Source: Verrucomicrobia bacterium LW23
GTDB taxonomy: Bacteria; Verrucomicrobiota; Verrucomicrobiia; Methylacidiphilales; UBA1321
Direction: 5' to 3'
Length of the DNA stretch: 64,000 bases
Assembly (NCBI GenBank): GCA_003054695.1
Contig: QAZA01000010.1
Location: 219,284 to 283,283 of the forward strand
The position numbers were made by a program, and so were the translations under genes. The notes below the pieces were generated by a model, which was not told where the DNA came from, searched no databases, and was given only the letters and a program-made list of their open reading frames with translations. Numbering within the stretch: the stretch's first letter is position 1; each line of letters opens with the position of its first letter. Positions 33,139 to 42,198 of the stretch are shown piece by piece.

Positions 33139-36100
33139 CTACCTGAGCTCGTGCGAGAAGGCCTGGATGGCGGCCCACACAGGCGCGGCGGGGGCCGGGG
33201 CGCCAAGCTTTGCGCCGGTGAAAAAGACCGGGCCGCAGAGATGGCCGTCGCTCGTCCAGGCGCCCGGGCGCTCGGCCAGCACTACGGTAATCTCCACCAG
33301 GTCCGTGCGCGCCGGCTGCAGGTGAATCAGACCGCGGCTGTCCAGCCACGCCTTGCTGCCATCCTCCCACGTGGCGACGGAAAGAGTGTACGACACGTCC
33401 TCCTTGTACACGTAGGGGCGGAACGTGCGCACAAAGGGCCCGCTTTCCGCCACCAGCAGGTTGGGGAGGCCGGACTCTGCCGCCGCCCCTTGCGCCGGGC
33501 TGTCGGCTGCGGACTTTGCCCCGGCAGGGGAAGCCGTGCCGGACGCAGCGCGCTCGCGCAGCACCAGCGGAGTGTTCGGGCCCACATTGGCCACGGGCAC
33601 TTCCAGGTGAAGATACTGCCCCTTGCTGGTCCGCAGCATCAGCCCGCCGCCGGGCAGCGGCCCAATGTGCGTGATGCGCTTGCGCAGGCTCCAGGCGGGA
33701 AAGGTGGCCTGATCCCACCATACATCGTGCACCGCTCCCACCTTGCGGTAGATACGAGCAGGGCGGTCCGGGTAGGACAGGTTGTAGCGCCAGGACTGCC
33801 CGTAATTGCCCGCCGGAGTGACGCACAAGGCCTTGCCGTCCGGCGATATGTGGACGGTATGCTGCTCCTTGCCGGTAATGGTATCGTATTGCGCCAGGCG
33901 GACAACCGAGCCGTCCCCGTGGTTGACGATACAGCCGTTGCGCTGCAGCAGCCGCGGCCCGCGCACCCCCTCCGTGGAGAACGCCAGGACGACAGCCTGC
34001 GGGCCGGTGCCGCCTACAATGACGCCGGGAACCGACTGCAATCGCGCCACGCGGCCGTCCCAGTGCACGTAGCACAGCTTTGCCGCCTGCAAAAACCACC
34101 CGCCGTTGGACGGAAATGCTTGCATGGGATAGGTTTGCGCCGGCAACTGCAACGTGGCCACCTCCCGCCCTTCCGTGTCAAACAGATGCACGGAGCTACC
34201 CACGTGCACATAGAGGATGCCCGCCTCCAGCCACACGCTGCCCAGGTGCTCCGTGGTCATCAGCACTTTCTCCTCCAGCGTCGCCGGGCGGCGGGAGGTA
34301 TCCACAGTAGCCAGCGTGAGCGTGCCGGGCGGGGCGCGGTGGTGGACAATGAGCATCCTGCCGTAATTGTGCGGCGAGGGCCCGGGGGTAGCCGTGGGGG
34401 CCGGGCCCGGCGCGTTCGCGGGATCCGACACCGCCGCGGCGTTGCCCGGCGGGTTGGACCAGCCCACCCACACCAGGCGTCCGCGCAGGCGCCCGGGCGA
34501 GACCTCGCGCCCACCAAGGCCGCTGCCGTCCCACAGCCACACGCGGCCGTCGGTCGTCACCGCCGCGCCCGCCCCACCGTGGCGCTCCAGCACGCGATCC
34601 ACCATGGTGCTGACGGGCAGCAGCAGAGGCGGCGGCTGGACGACAAGGAACTCCGGCAGACGGTCCTCGCGCGGATCCGCCAGGCGGGGCGGCGCGGGGC
34701 GATTGCCGGACGGCAGCGGCATGTCGAACAGCGCGTCCAGCTCAATGACCGCCTCCGTCACCAGCGCGCGGCCCAGCGGCGTCCAGCGATCCAGCGCAAA
34801 CCGGCCGTCGCGATCGACCCCAGCCAGATGCACGGACGCGGGGCCGGCGGCCGTTAGCGCGGCAAGGAAGTCCTTGTCCCGCAACGCGTTAGTGTGGGAG
34901 ATGATGAAAAGATCCGGCTCCGCGGGCGAGCCTTCCGGCTGCGCATCGGCCAGCTTCGCGGCTTCCTCCAGAAAGGCCGGCAGCGCGCCGCCGGGATGCT
35001 CTGTAACCTCCAGCGCGCCAAGATGTTGCTCCAGCCCGGCGCGCGCGAGAAATTGCACGCGTACCACGCCGTCCCGCTCCGCGCGGTACACGCCCAGCGC
35101 CTGGCCTTTGCCCCCGCACTGGCGTCCGATCCACGCCAGCGCAACCGCCACGGCAAATACGCGTGGCACGCCCCACATGCGGATGCCGGAATCCAGCAAA
35201 ACAGCCATGGCGTGCGGGGGGGAAAGCGCGGGGGGATCCGGGCACAAAAAAAGCGCCTCGTTCATCGCAAGTCGCACAGAGAGAACAAGATCGTCGTTGG
35301 CCAGCTCGCTCAGCAGCAGGCGGTGAAGCTGCCCCTTGTTGGCGATATCCGAGATGCCGCCGACGGCCTGCGTGTCGCGACTGGCCAGCGGCGGGCGGTC
35401 CAGGTAGAGCGCGGCCATGATATCGCGCACCACTTTGCCCAGGCCGGCGTACTCGGGGTCGCGCTCCAGCTCGCTCAGCAGCTCCAGCGCCTGGCGCGCG
35501 GGCGGGATGTCGATCTCGGCGGCGGCAGGCAAGGCGTCCAGGCCCGTTTTAAGGCGAAGCGGCAGGGACGAAGGATCCAGCGCGGCCAGGCCAGGCTCAA
35601 GTGCTTGTAAATCTTTAAGATACGACGCGGCAGACGCCTCCCCTCCGGCGCCGCCCGGGCCCAGGCGCTGCAGCAACTGCCCAGCGGCGGTAATGTCGGG
35701 ATCGGGCGCGGAAGCGGAAGCCGCTGAAGAGGATGCCGGGGAACCCCCGCCCTCCAGCAAAGCGTCCGGCGTCAGCTCAAACACCGCCTCGCAAAGCACC
35801 GAACGCCCGCGCCGATCCGCCAGCAGCTCGCGGGGAATCCCCCCCACGGGCCGCCCCGGCCCGGCCGGGGCCAGGCGCGCCAGGTTATCCAGCACGGCCT
35901 GCAGGCGCTCGCGCAGCATCTCCTTCTGCTGGTGAGACTTAACGGCGTGCGGCGGGGCATCCGGCGCGGGGGAGCCCTTGCGCCAGCCAATAATCACATC
36001 CAGCGACCCGGCGTGAGGCACCTTGCCGCGGGTGGCCGCCAGCAGCAGCACCAGCGCCCCAAACCGCGGCGCCCGCCCGCGCGCGGCCATCTCGCTCAGC

Positions 36101-36225
36101 AGCACGGAGATCTCCAGCTCAAACGCGATCGTCGCCCCGTCGGCCCACACAATCGCCTCCCCATCCTCGCTCCAGCTCCACAGCTCCTCAAAACGCGGCG
36201 GCGGCAGCGGGTTGGCGGATGTCAT
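33139..36225 (-). CDS. Large beta-propeller-type protein resembling bpX proteins
   Basis: A 1028-residue protein from the ATG at 36225 (a GTG at 36237 also fits). It has no signal peptide. The start (LWSWSEDGEAIVWADGATIAF then LLSEMAARG, FGALVLLLAATRG) resembles the N-terminal module of bpX proteins of MoxR-vWA-beta-propeller ternary systems. The second half has recurrent strands (VWLWDGSG, LYVHVGSSVHLFDTEGREVATL, LCYVHWDGRVARL) like propeller blades. Two Ala/Pro/Ser-rich linkers interrupt it. In those systems a MoxR AAA ATPase and a vWA protein sit alongside; none is present here. The bpX link is a pattern match from memory, so treat it as tentative. Confidence 0.5.
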   Translation of the reverse strand: MTSANPLPPPRFEELWSWSEDGEAIVWADGATIAFELEISVLLSEMAARGRAPRFGALVLLLAATRGKVPHAGSLDVIIGWRKGSPAPDAPPHAVKSHQQKEMLRERLQAVLDNLARLAPAGPGRPVGGIPRELLADRRGRSVLCEAVFELTPDALLEGGGSPASSSAASASAPDPDITAAGQLLQRLGPGGAGGEASAASYLKDLQALEPGLAALDPSSLPLRLKTGLDALPAAAEIDIPPARQALELLSELERDPEYAGLGKVVRDIMAALYLDRPPLASRDTQAVGGISDIANKGQLHRLLLSELANDDLVLSVRLAMNEALFLCPDPPALSPPHAMAVLLDSGIRMWGVPRVFAVAVALAWIGRQCGGKGQALGVYRAERDGVVRVQFLARAGLEQHLGALEVTEHPGGALPAFLEEAAKLADAQPEGSPAEPDLFIISHTNALRDKDFLAALTAAGPASVHLAGVDRDGRFALDRWTPLGRALVTEAVIELDALFDMPLPSGNRPAPPRLADPREDRLPEFLVVQPPPLLLPVSTMVDRVLERHGGAGAAVTTDGRVWLWDGSGLGGREVSPGRLRGRLVWVGWSNPPGNAAAVSDPANAPGPAPTATPGPSPHNYGRMLIVHHRAPPGTLTLATVDTSRRPATLEEKVLMTTEHLGSVWLEAGILYVHVGSSVHLFDTEGREVATLQLPAQTYPMQAFPSNGGWFLQAAKLCYVHWDGRVARLQSVPGVIVGGTGPQAVVLAFSTEGVRGPRLLQRNGCIVNHGDGSVVRLAQYDTITGKEQHTVHISPDGKALCVTPAGNYGQSWRYNLSYPDRPARIYRKVGAVHDVWWDQATFPAWSLRKRITHIGPLPGGGLMLRTSKGQYLHLEVPVANVGPNTPLVLRERAASGTASPAGAKSAADSPAQGAAAESGLPNLLVAESGPFVRTFRPYVYKEDVSYTLSVATWEDGSKAWLDSRGLIHLQPARTDLVEITVVLAERPGAWTSDGHLCGPVFFTGAKLGAPAPAAPVWAAIQAFSHELR

Positions 36226-36293
36226 GACGCGCGGCACTATAGCTCAAACGCCCGCGGTGGGGAAAGAAACTTCCAACTCCTTCCTTCAGTCCC

Positions 36294-36420
36294 CTTCGCA
36301 AACTCAGCGTCCTTTGCGCCCTCTGCGCGAATGCGGCCCTCACTCACGTACCACTGCACTGCCGAATGGCCCAATGCGTCTGGGCTGTTTTCGCGCGAAG
36401 GACGCAAAGTTCGCGAAGGA
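36294..36420. repeat. Imperfect inverted pair of a GCGTCCTT-type intergenic repeat
   Basis: A unit resembling TTCGCaAACTcaGCGTCC at 36294-36330 recurs inverted at 36391-36420, where it reads TTCGCGAACTTTGCGTCC on the - strand. They flank about 60 bases. The arrangement is like REP/BIME elements. The stretch 36226-36550 (325 bases) holds nothing else that I can support, apart from the promoter that the ABC genes must have. Confidence 0.55.
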
Positions 36421-36550
36421 GGAAACTGATATAATGATCCTGGTTAACCTTTGGAAAAATCTGAATTCAATCCCGTCTTCTGGTTAAATCCTCCCCTTCC
36501 CCGCCTCTCGCCTTGCATCTCGGGCGGGAATAGCGCATCGTGCGGGGCCA

Positions 36551-37345
36551 ATGGAGTCGCTATCACGCTGGATCTTTGCACCGCGCGATCCCGCTGAGCC
36601 TATCCCCTTCAGCGCCAAGGTTTTCAATGTGGTTATCGTTGTCGCGGCAGTTGCGGCGGTGTTTGTACTGGCCTTTCGCGCGCAGAGTGCCACGCTCAAC
36701 TGGGGGACGGTGTTGGAGTACCACCTGCTCTTCACCACCGGCCTGCTCAACACACTGATTCTTTCCCTCGGCACACTTGTGCTTGCGCTTCCGCTGGGCA
36801 TCGCCGGGGCTGTGGCGCAGCGGAGCCGCGTGTTGCCCATGCGTTACGCGGCAAAGACTTACGTGGAGCTTATCCGCGGCACGCCGCTGCTCGCGCAAAT
36901 CCTGCTCATCTACTACGTGCTGTTCCCGGCCATTCGGCTGGACGACAAGCTGGTGGCGGGCATCCTGATTCTCGCACTATTTAACGGCGCCTATATCTCC
37001 GAAATCATCCGCGGCGGCATCGAAAGCGTGGGGCAAACGCAAATGGAATCCGCCCGCGCGATCGGTCTCACCACCTTCCAGTCCTACCGTTATGTCCTTT
37101 TGCCGCAGGCGCTTCGCTACAGCGTTCCGTCGCTTGCCGGGCAGTTTGTTTCGATGGTAAAGGATTCGTCGCTCCTCTCCGCCATCTCCGTGGCGGAGCT
37201 TACATTTCAGGCTAAACAGGCCAGCACCTACACCTACAGCACTTTCGAGTGCTACCTCATCCTCACGGCAGGCTACCTCATCATCACCCTGCCGCTCAGC
37301 GCCCTGGCGCGGTGGCTGGAAAGGAGTCTGGCGTATGAATCTTAG
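36551..37345 (+). CDS. Polar amino-acid ABC transporter permease
   Basis: A 264-residue inner-membrane protein with about five to six membrane segments. FTTGLLNTLILSLGTLVLALPLG begins the HisM/GltK-type permease domain (residues about 60-250). The EAA loop that contacts the ATPase reads ESARAIGLTTFQSYRYVLLPQA. VELIRGTPLLAQILLIYYVLFP is diagnostic for amino-acid permeases. It overlaps the ATPase gene by 11 bases. A periplasmic binding protein, needed for function, is not in the window. Confidence 0.9.
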   Translation: MESLSRWIFAPRDPAEPIPFSAKVFNVVIVVAAVAAVFVLAFRAQSATLNWGTVLEYHLLFTTGLLNTLILSLGTLVLALPLGIAGAVAQRSRVLPMRYAAKTYVELIRGTPLLAQILLIYYVLFPAIRLDDKLVAGILILALFNGAYISEIIRGGIESVGQTQMESARAIGLTTFQSYRYVLLPQALRYSVPSLAGQFVSMVKDSSLLSAISVAELTFQAKQASTYTYSTFECYLILTAGYLIITLPLSALARWLERSLAYES

Positions 37346-38084
37346 CATCAGCAACTTATGCAAGACGTACGGGCCGCATCAGGTGCTCCGAAACGTTGCG
37401 TTGGAGATTGAGGACGGGCATTGCGTCGCGCTTATCGGCCCCAGCGGCAGCGGCAAATCCACACTGCTGCGCGTGCTGGCCGGCCTGGAGCTTCCCGATG
37501 GCGGCGACCGCACCACGGCCTCCGTAACGTGGGACGACGTTCCGATGCACTTCTCCGACAACGCGTTATTTGAGTACCGGCGCGGCGTCGGCACGGTCTT
37601 TCAGGCGTACAATCTCTTCCCGCATATGTCCGCGCTGGAGAACATCGCCCTCCCCCTGCGCGTCGTCCACGGCCGCACCGCGGAGGTCGCGCGACGCGAA
37701 GCGCTCGATCAGCTCGCCCGCCTGGGCCTGGAAGCGCACGCCGCCAAACGCCCCGGCCAGCTCTCCGGCGGCCAGCGCCAGCGCGTCGCCATTGCCAGGG
37801 CCATCGCCGCCCGCCCCCGCGTCGTGTTCCTCGACGAGCCCACCTCTGCCCTCGACCCGGAGATGAAAGCCGAAGTGCTGAGCCTGATTGCGGAGATCAA
37901 GTCCCAACGCCGCGATCTGATTCTCGTCACCCACGAGATGCATTTCGCGAAGATGGTGGCGGATCACATGGTCTTCCTCGCCGACGGCCAGATCCTGCAA
38001 ACCGGTACGCCGCAACAGGTTATGGACGAACCCACACACCCGGTGATTCAGAGCTTTTTCTCCCGGGTGCTTAAGTTTGCGTAA
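37335..38084 (+). CDS. Polar amino-acid ABC transporter ATPase (GlnQ-type)
   Basis: A 249-residue protein with Walker A GPSGSGKST (about residues 35-43), the Q-loop, the signature LSGGQRQRVAIARA, Walker B VVFLDEPTSALDPE and the H-loop VTHEM. The length and order match GlnQ/HisP. AAGGAG at 37321-37326 sits eight bases before the ATG inside the permease gene, so the two are translated together. It powers import of amino acids or related polar solutes. Confidence 0.93.
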   Translation: MNLSISNLCKTYGPHQVLRNVALEIEDGHCVALIGPSGSGKSTLLRVLAGLELPDGGDRTTASVTWDDVPMHFSDNALFEYRRGVGTVFQAYNLFPHMSALENIALPLRVVHGRTAEVARREALDQLARLGLEAHAAKRPGQLSGGQRQRVAIARAIAARPRVVFLDEPTSALDPEMKAEVLSLIAEIKSQRRDLILVTHEMHFAKMVADHMVFLADGQILQTGTPQQVMDEPTHPVIQSFFSRVLKFA

Positions 38085-38117
38085 TCCATCCGAAATCTAC
38101 ATCGCTAAACCCTTCTC

Positions 38118-39545
38118 CTACACAAACTTGCCGGGATTAAGCAGCGACTGTGGATCCAGCGCGCTTTTGACCATCGCGGTCAGCCGCCGCAGCTCCGCCG
38201 GAGCGGCTTTGAGCCACCAGCGCTTTTTGGCCAGGCCGACGCCGTGTTCGCCGCTGATGGCGCCGCCCCAGGCCACCACGTGGTCAAAGAGTTCGTCGAG
38301 CGCGGCTTCCATGCGGGTCGTCGTGTCGGGCTCGTTCGGATCGACCATGATGTTGACGTGGATGTTGCCGTCGCCGGCGTGGCCGAAGCACGCGACGGGG
38401 AAGCCGTATTTGGCCTGCAGCGCGCCGCCAAGCACAAACAGATCGACCAGGCGGCTGCGCGGCACGGTGACGTCCTCGTTGAGCTTGGTGAGGCCCGTGG
38501 CGCGGAGGCTGCCGCTGAAGGCGCGGCGCAGGCCCCATATCGCGTCGGACTCGGCCGGCGTGGTGGCGGTTTTGACGGTGAGGGCGCCGACTTTGCGCAG
38601 CAACTCCGCCAGCGAGGCGGCCTCGCCGCGCACGGAGGCGGGCTGGCCGTCCAGCTCCAGGATGACGTGGGCGTTGCCGGGCGGGACTTTATCGGCGCCG
38701 AGGTGCGCGCGCGCGGCCTCCAGCGTAAAGTGGTCGGCCACCTCCATCGCCGCGGGCAGAAACCCGTGCGCCAGAACGGCTTGCACCGCCGCGGCGGCCC
38801 CGGTTGCCTCCGCAAAGCTGGCGGCCAGCGTGGCGCTGGCGGGGGGCGCGGGCAGCAGGCGCACGGTGATCTCCGTGACGACGCCGAGCAGGCCCTCGCT
38901 GCCGACAAACATGCCGATGAGGTCGAGCCCCATCTTGTTTTTGTGCGTGCGGCCGCCCACGCGCACAATGGTGCCGTCCATCAGAACCACCTGCAGCCCA
39001 AGGATATAGTGCCGCGTAACGCCATACTTGAGGCAGCGCGGGCCGCCCGCGTTCGTCGCCACGTTGCCGCCCAGCGAGCACTCGCGAAGCGACGCGGGAT
39101 CCGGCGGGTAGAAGAGCCCCTGCGCCAGCACAGCGTCCTGCAGATCTCCCGTAATGACACCGGGTTGCGCCACGGCAACGCCGTCCTCGCGGTTAATCTC
39201 CAGGATGCGGTTCATGCGCATCAGCGACACCGCAATGCCCCCGCGCGCCGGCACGCATCCGCCCACATAGCCGCGCCCGGCTCCGCGCGGGGTAACCGGC
39301 ACGCCTTTCTCCGACGCAAACTTAAGCAGCGCAGAGACTTCCTCCGCGCTCTCCGGGAAGACGACCGCCTCGGGAAGGCTGGCCGCAAACCAGGCGTCCC
39401 CCGCATGCGCGGCCAGCACCGCCTCCTCGGTGGAGACGCGGCCGTCCGGCATCGCCGCGGCCAGGCCGGGCAGCCACTCGGCGGCGGGCGGGTACGTGGC
39501 GTTTCCAACGGCAGAGATGTGGTCTTCGGCGTACACGGCGGGCAT
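38118..39545 (-). CDS. FAD-linked oxidase, GlcD/D-lactate dehydrogenase family
   Basis: A 475-residue flavoprotein. The FAD-binding domain has TPRGAGRGYVGG and YPPDPASLRECSLGGNVATNAGG, with the typical KYGVTRHYILGL. The C-terminal oxidase part ends in GEHGVGLAKKRWW and NPGKFV, with ACFGHAGDGNIHVN metal and substrate motifs. Members oxidise glycolate, D-lactate or other 2-hydroxy acids. No glcE or glcF partner is adjacent. It converges on the ABC transporter genes (33-base gap). It belongs to the same family as the protein at 49413-50786 but is clearly diverged from it. Confidence 0.88.
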   Translation of the reverse strand: MPAVYAEDHISAVGNATYPPAAEWLPGLAAAMPDGRVSTEEAVLAAHAGDAWFAASLPEAVVFPESAEEVSALLKFASEKGVPVTPRGAGRGYVGGCVPARGGIAVSLMRMNRILEINREDGVAVAQPGVITGDLQDAVLAQGLFYPPDPASLRECSLGGNVATNAGGPRCLKYGVTRHYILGLQVVLMDGTIVRVGGRTHKNKMGLDLIGMFVGSEGLLGVVTEITVRLLPAPPASATLAASFAEATGAAAAVQAVLAHGFLPAAMEVADHFTLEAARAHLGADKVPPGNAHVILELDGQPASVRGEAASLAELLRKVGALTVKTATTPAESDAIWGLRRAFSGSLRATGLTKLNEDVTVPRSRLVDLFVLGGALQAKYGFPVACFGHAGDGNIHVNIMVDPNEPDTTTRMEAALDELFDHVVAWGGAISGEHGVGLAKKRWWLKAAPAELRRLTAMVKSALDPQSLLNPGKFV

Positions 39546-39677
39546 GATTCACATAAGATACAGCCTTGGGGGATGGGGAGCAATCGGGGAGTGCGAACGA
39601 GCGGAGAAGCTTTGGAGCGCACCTGCCATGTTGTCGCCGCTCCCCCCTTGCAGCCTGGTATCTGCCTGTGTTACAAT

Positions 39678-40385
39678 ATGCGCATGATAGATATCAAGTC
39701 CAAAGCTCAGTGGTTTTCGCCAAGCTATGGCACTTGTGTAGGCATCATTTTCTTGTTGGCATTTGTTGGTGTCCCCTGTTTTTACGGTTGGGTGGTATAC
39801 AAGCATTTCCAAAAGCAGCTGTGCGGACCAGCCGATCTACAAAATATCCGCCAACTGGGCATAGTTTTGACGGCGGTTTCGGCGGATTCCCCCGAGCAAT
39901 GTTATCCCTTTCGGGGCCTGGACTCGGAGGTTGCGGCGACGTCCACGGATGTCTTTAACCGCCTGGTGAAGGAGCGCGCCATCCGTAATAACATGCTCGT
40001 GTTCTCGCCAGGGCCAGGCAAGTGGGTCCTTAAAGGCGATGGCAAATTGACCAGCGCCAATGTAGGCTACAATTATATGAAGGCCGAGAAAGACGGCAAG
40101 ACCGAGGGAATTCCGCTGTACAACTCGCTTGACTTACCTCTGCTGTGGAGTGCCGGGAATGCGCCGATAGCGGTTCCGGCGCGAGGTCCGGGCGATCTCA
40201 AGTTGCTGGACACGGGCGTGTGGGGTCGCAGCTCCGTTGTCGTCTACACCATGGAAAACACGGCCAAATTCATGCGAGTTAAAAAGGACGCGCAGGGCAA
40301 GGAGGAAACCGGGATTATCCGGGGTTTCATAAGGCACGGCTTTGAGAGGCCGGACGGATATCGTTTCAGCGAGCTTATACCTTAG
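39678..40385 (+). CDS. Membrane-anchored pseudopilin-like protein
   Basis: A 235-residue protein from the ATG at 39678 (another at 39684). One N-terminal membrane segment lies around residues 19-42. After it comes LQNIRQLGIVLTAVSADSPEQCYPF, close in pattern to the NLRQIGLALHxY segment that follows the transmembrane helix of pseudopilins in Planctomycetes and Verrucomicrobia. GYNYMK and LPLLWSAGN later match the tail of such proteins. The prepilin cleavage site (GFTLxE) is missing, so it would stay anchored rather than be assembled into a pseudopilus. Upstream the frame is open but runs antisense to the oxidase gene, so I discarded that part. Confidence 0.7.
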   Translation: MRMIDIKSKAQWFSPSYGTCVGIIFLLAFVGVPCFYGWVVYKHFQKQLCGPADLQNIRQLGIVLTAVSADSPEQCYPFRGLDSEVAATSTDVFNRLVKERAIRNNMLVFSPGPGKWVLKGDGKLTSANVGYNYMKAEKDGKTEGIPLYNSLDLPLLWSAGNAPIAVPARGPGDLKLLDTGVWGRSSVVVYTMENTAKFMRVKKDAQGKEETGIIRGFIRHGFERPDGYRFSELIP

Positions 40386-40501
40386 CATTACCTCGCTGGC
40401 GCCGCTCCGCAGAGATCCCTTGTCCCGCCCAAAATATTCTTCCCTGCCAAACTTATTTTTCTATTTGTAACGGAGCGCGTGCCGGCATAGAGTTATCCTC
40501 T

Positions 40502-41878
40502 ATGACATTGACAGAAAAGCTCCTGGCGCGTGCCTCCGGCAAGGCGTTTGTGCGTCCGGGCGACAACGTGTGGGTCAACGCCGACACTCTCCTGACGCAT
40601 GACGTGTGCGGGCCTGGCACCATTGGTGTATTCAAACGCGAGTTTGGGCAGAACGCCAAGGTGTGGGATCGCAAGAGGATTGTGATTATTCCCGACCACT
40701 ACATTTTTACGGCCGACTCTCTTAGCAATCGTAACGTCGATATCCTTCGCGCGTTCGTCAAGGAGCAGGATCTGCCCTATTTCTACGATGTCATCGACGA
40801 CCCCGAAGGTCACTGGGTGTTTGACGCCGCCAAGGGCCAGCTGAAGCGCCAGTATGGCAGCAGCTATGCCGGCGTGTGCCACACCGCGCTGCCCGAGAAA
40901 GGGCACGCGCGCCCGGGCGAGATTCTCTTCGGCACCGACAGCCACACCTGCATGGCCGGCGCGTTCAACATGTTCGCCACCGGTATCGGTAACACCGACG
41001 CCGCGTTTGTGGTGGGCACCGGCAAGCTGCTGCTCAAGGTCCCGCAGACGATGCGCTTTTTCCTGGAAGGTGAACTGCCCGTGGGTGTTATGGCCAAGGA
41101 CATCATCCTGCATGTCATTGGCGATATCGGCTTTGACGGCGCCACCTACCGCGCCATGCAATGGGACGGCCCCGGCGCCTTCTCGCTGAACATGGACGAC
41201 CGCATGACGGTGGCCAACATGGCCATTGAGGCGGGCGCAAAGAACGGCGTTTTTGCCGCCGACCAAAAGACCTTTGACTACGTGGACGCGCGCATCAAGC
41301 GCAACGGCACGCGCAGCGAGTACACGCCGGTCGATCCCGATCCGGAAAGCGAGCAGAGCTTTGTTTTTGACAAGAAGTATGATCTCTCCAAGCTGGAGCC
41401 GACCGTCGCGCAGCATCCCGATCCGGGCAACCGCGCGCTGGCCAAGGCCCTCGATAAAGTGAAGGTCGATCGAGCCTACATCGGCAGCTGCACCGGCGGC
41501 AAAACGTCGGACTTCATCGCCTTTGCGCATGTCGTTAAGGGCAAGAAGGTTGCGGTGGATACGTTTGGCGTGCCGGCCACCCCCCTGGTGGTGGAGGAGC
41601 TGCGCAGCACGTCCATCGGCGGTGATTCCGTGTGGAGCATCCTGGAAAACAGCGGCGTGCTGCTGACCGAGAATGCCTCCTGCGCGGCGTGCCTGGGCGG
41701 CCCTGTCGATACGTTTGGCCGCATGAACAAGCCGATGGTGTGTATCTCCGCGACGAACCGCAACTTCCCCGGCCGCATGGGCCACAAGGAGAGCAAGGTT
41801 TATCTCGCATCGCCGTATACCGTTGCGGCGTCGGCCCTTACGGGCCATATCACCGATCCTCGCGAGTATCTCTCGTAA
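40502..41878 (+). CDS. 3-Isopropylmalate dehydratase-type large subunit (LeuC-like)
   Basis: A 458-residue protein of the aconitase superfamily, in the LeuC/homoaconitase large-subunit group. The 4Fe-4S cysteines are Cys330 (GSCTGGK), Cys394 and Cys397 (ASCAACLGG). GTDSHTCMAGAFNMFATGIG and HDVCGPGTIGVF are further family signatures. It isomerises 2- and 3-isopropylmalate or a close analogue in leucine-type pathways, but needs a small LeuD subunit that is not next to it. A strong terminator follows at once, so it is a single-gene unit. Confidence 0.88.
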   Translation: MTLTEKLLARASGKAFVRPGDNVWVNADTLLTHDVCGPGTIGVFKREFGQNAKVWDRKRIVIIPDHYIFTADSLSNRNVDILRAFVKEQDLPYFYDVIDDPEGHWVFDAAKGQLKRQYGSSYAGVCHTALPEKGHARPGEILFGTDSHTCMAGAFNMFATGIGNTDAAFVVGTGKLLLKVPQTMRFFLEGELPVGVMAKDIILHVIGDIGFDGATYRAMQWDGPGAFSLNMDDRMTVANMAIEAGAKNGVFAADQKTFDYVDARIKRNGTRSEYTPVDPDPESEQSFVFDKKYDLSKLEPTVAQHPDPGNRALAKALDKVKVDRAYIGSCTGGKTSDFIAFAHVVKGKKVAVDTFGVPATPLVVEELRSTSIGGDSVWSILENSGVLLTENASCAACLGGPVDTFGRMNKPMVCISATNRNFPGRMGHKESKVYLASPYTVAASALTGHITDPREYLS

Positions 41879-41904
41879 GCGGGATTTCGGCTGAAAGAAT
41901 CAAG

Positions 41905-41944
41905 CCGGGCTCCGGGACACAGCGTCTCGGCGCCCGGTTTTTTT
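41905..41944 (+). terminator. Rho-independent terminator after the LeuC-like gene
   Basis: CCGGGCTCCGGGAC pairs with GTCTCGGCGCCCGG (two internal mismatches) around an ACAGC loop, then a run of seven T follows. It lies 26 bases past the stop. This is the clearest intrinsic terminator on the + strand of the window. Confidence 0.88.
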
Positions 41945-42198
41945 GACGGAGCATCCCTGATCAAGGCTTTGTTTCAATCCTGTTACGAATCGCTCAACAG
42001 ATTGCAATGGCTTGGGGTTGCGATATCTTTATACAAAACTGCGGTAAAATAGCGAATGCCATTATTTTCATTTATAAAAGCATAAAAACCAGCGCAACGC
42101 GCCGATAATGGATTGTTTTCCGCTGCGGATTCCGCTATGTCACTAGCTCGAATCCGGCGGATGTGCCGCCGCTTTTGCGATACCTCTTTCCTTCCCGT
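41945..42198. other. AT-rich leader of the lipoprotein gene
   Basis: This stretch of about 250 bases is notably richer in A/T than its surroundings, with several TATA-like runs between 42020 and 42090. It follows a terminator and precedes a gene, so a promoter is expected here. No single -35/-10 pair with proper spacing stands out. Confidence 0.4.

Noticed and set aside
33151..34857. A 568-codon + strand frame inside the bpX-like gene
   Set aside because: Arg- and His-rich translation typical of antisense GC-rich DNA, with no family features.
38244..39677. Long + strand frame in front of the pseudopilin-like gene
   Set aside because: It is antisense to the well-supported GlcD oxidase. Only the part after 39678 has a membrane segment and family motifs.
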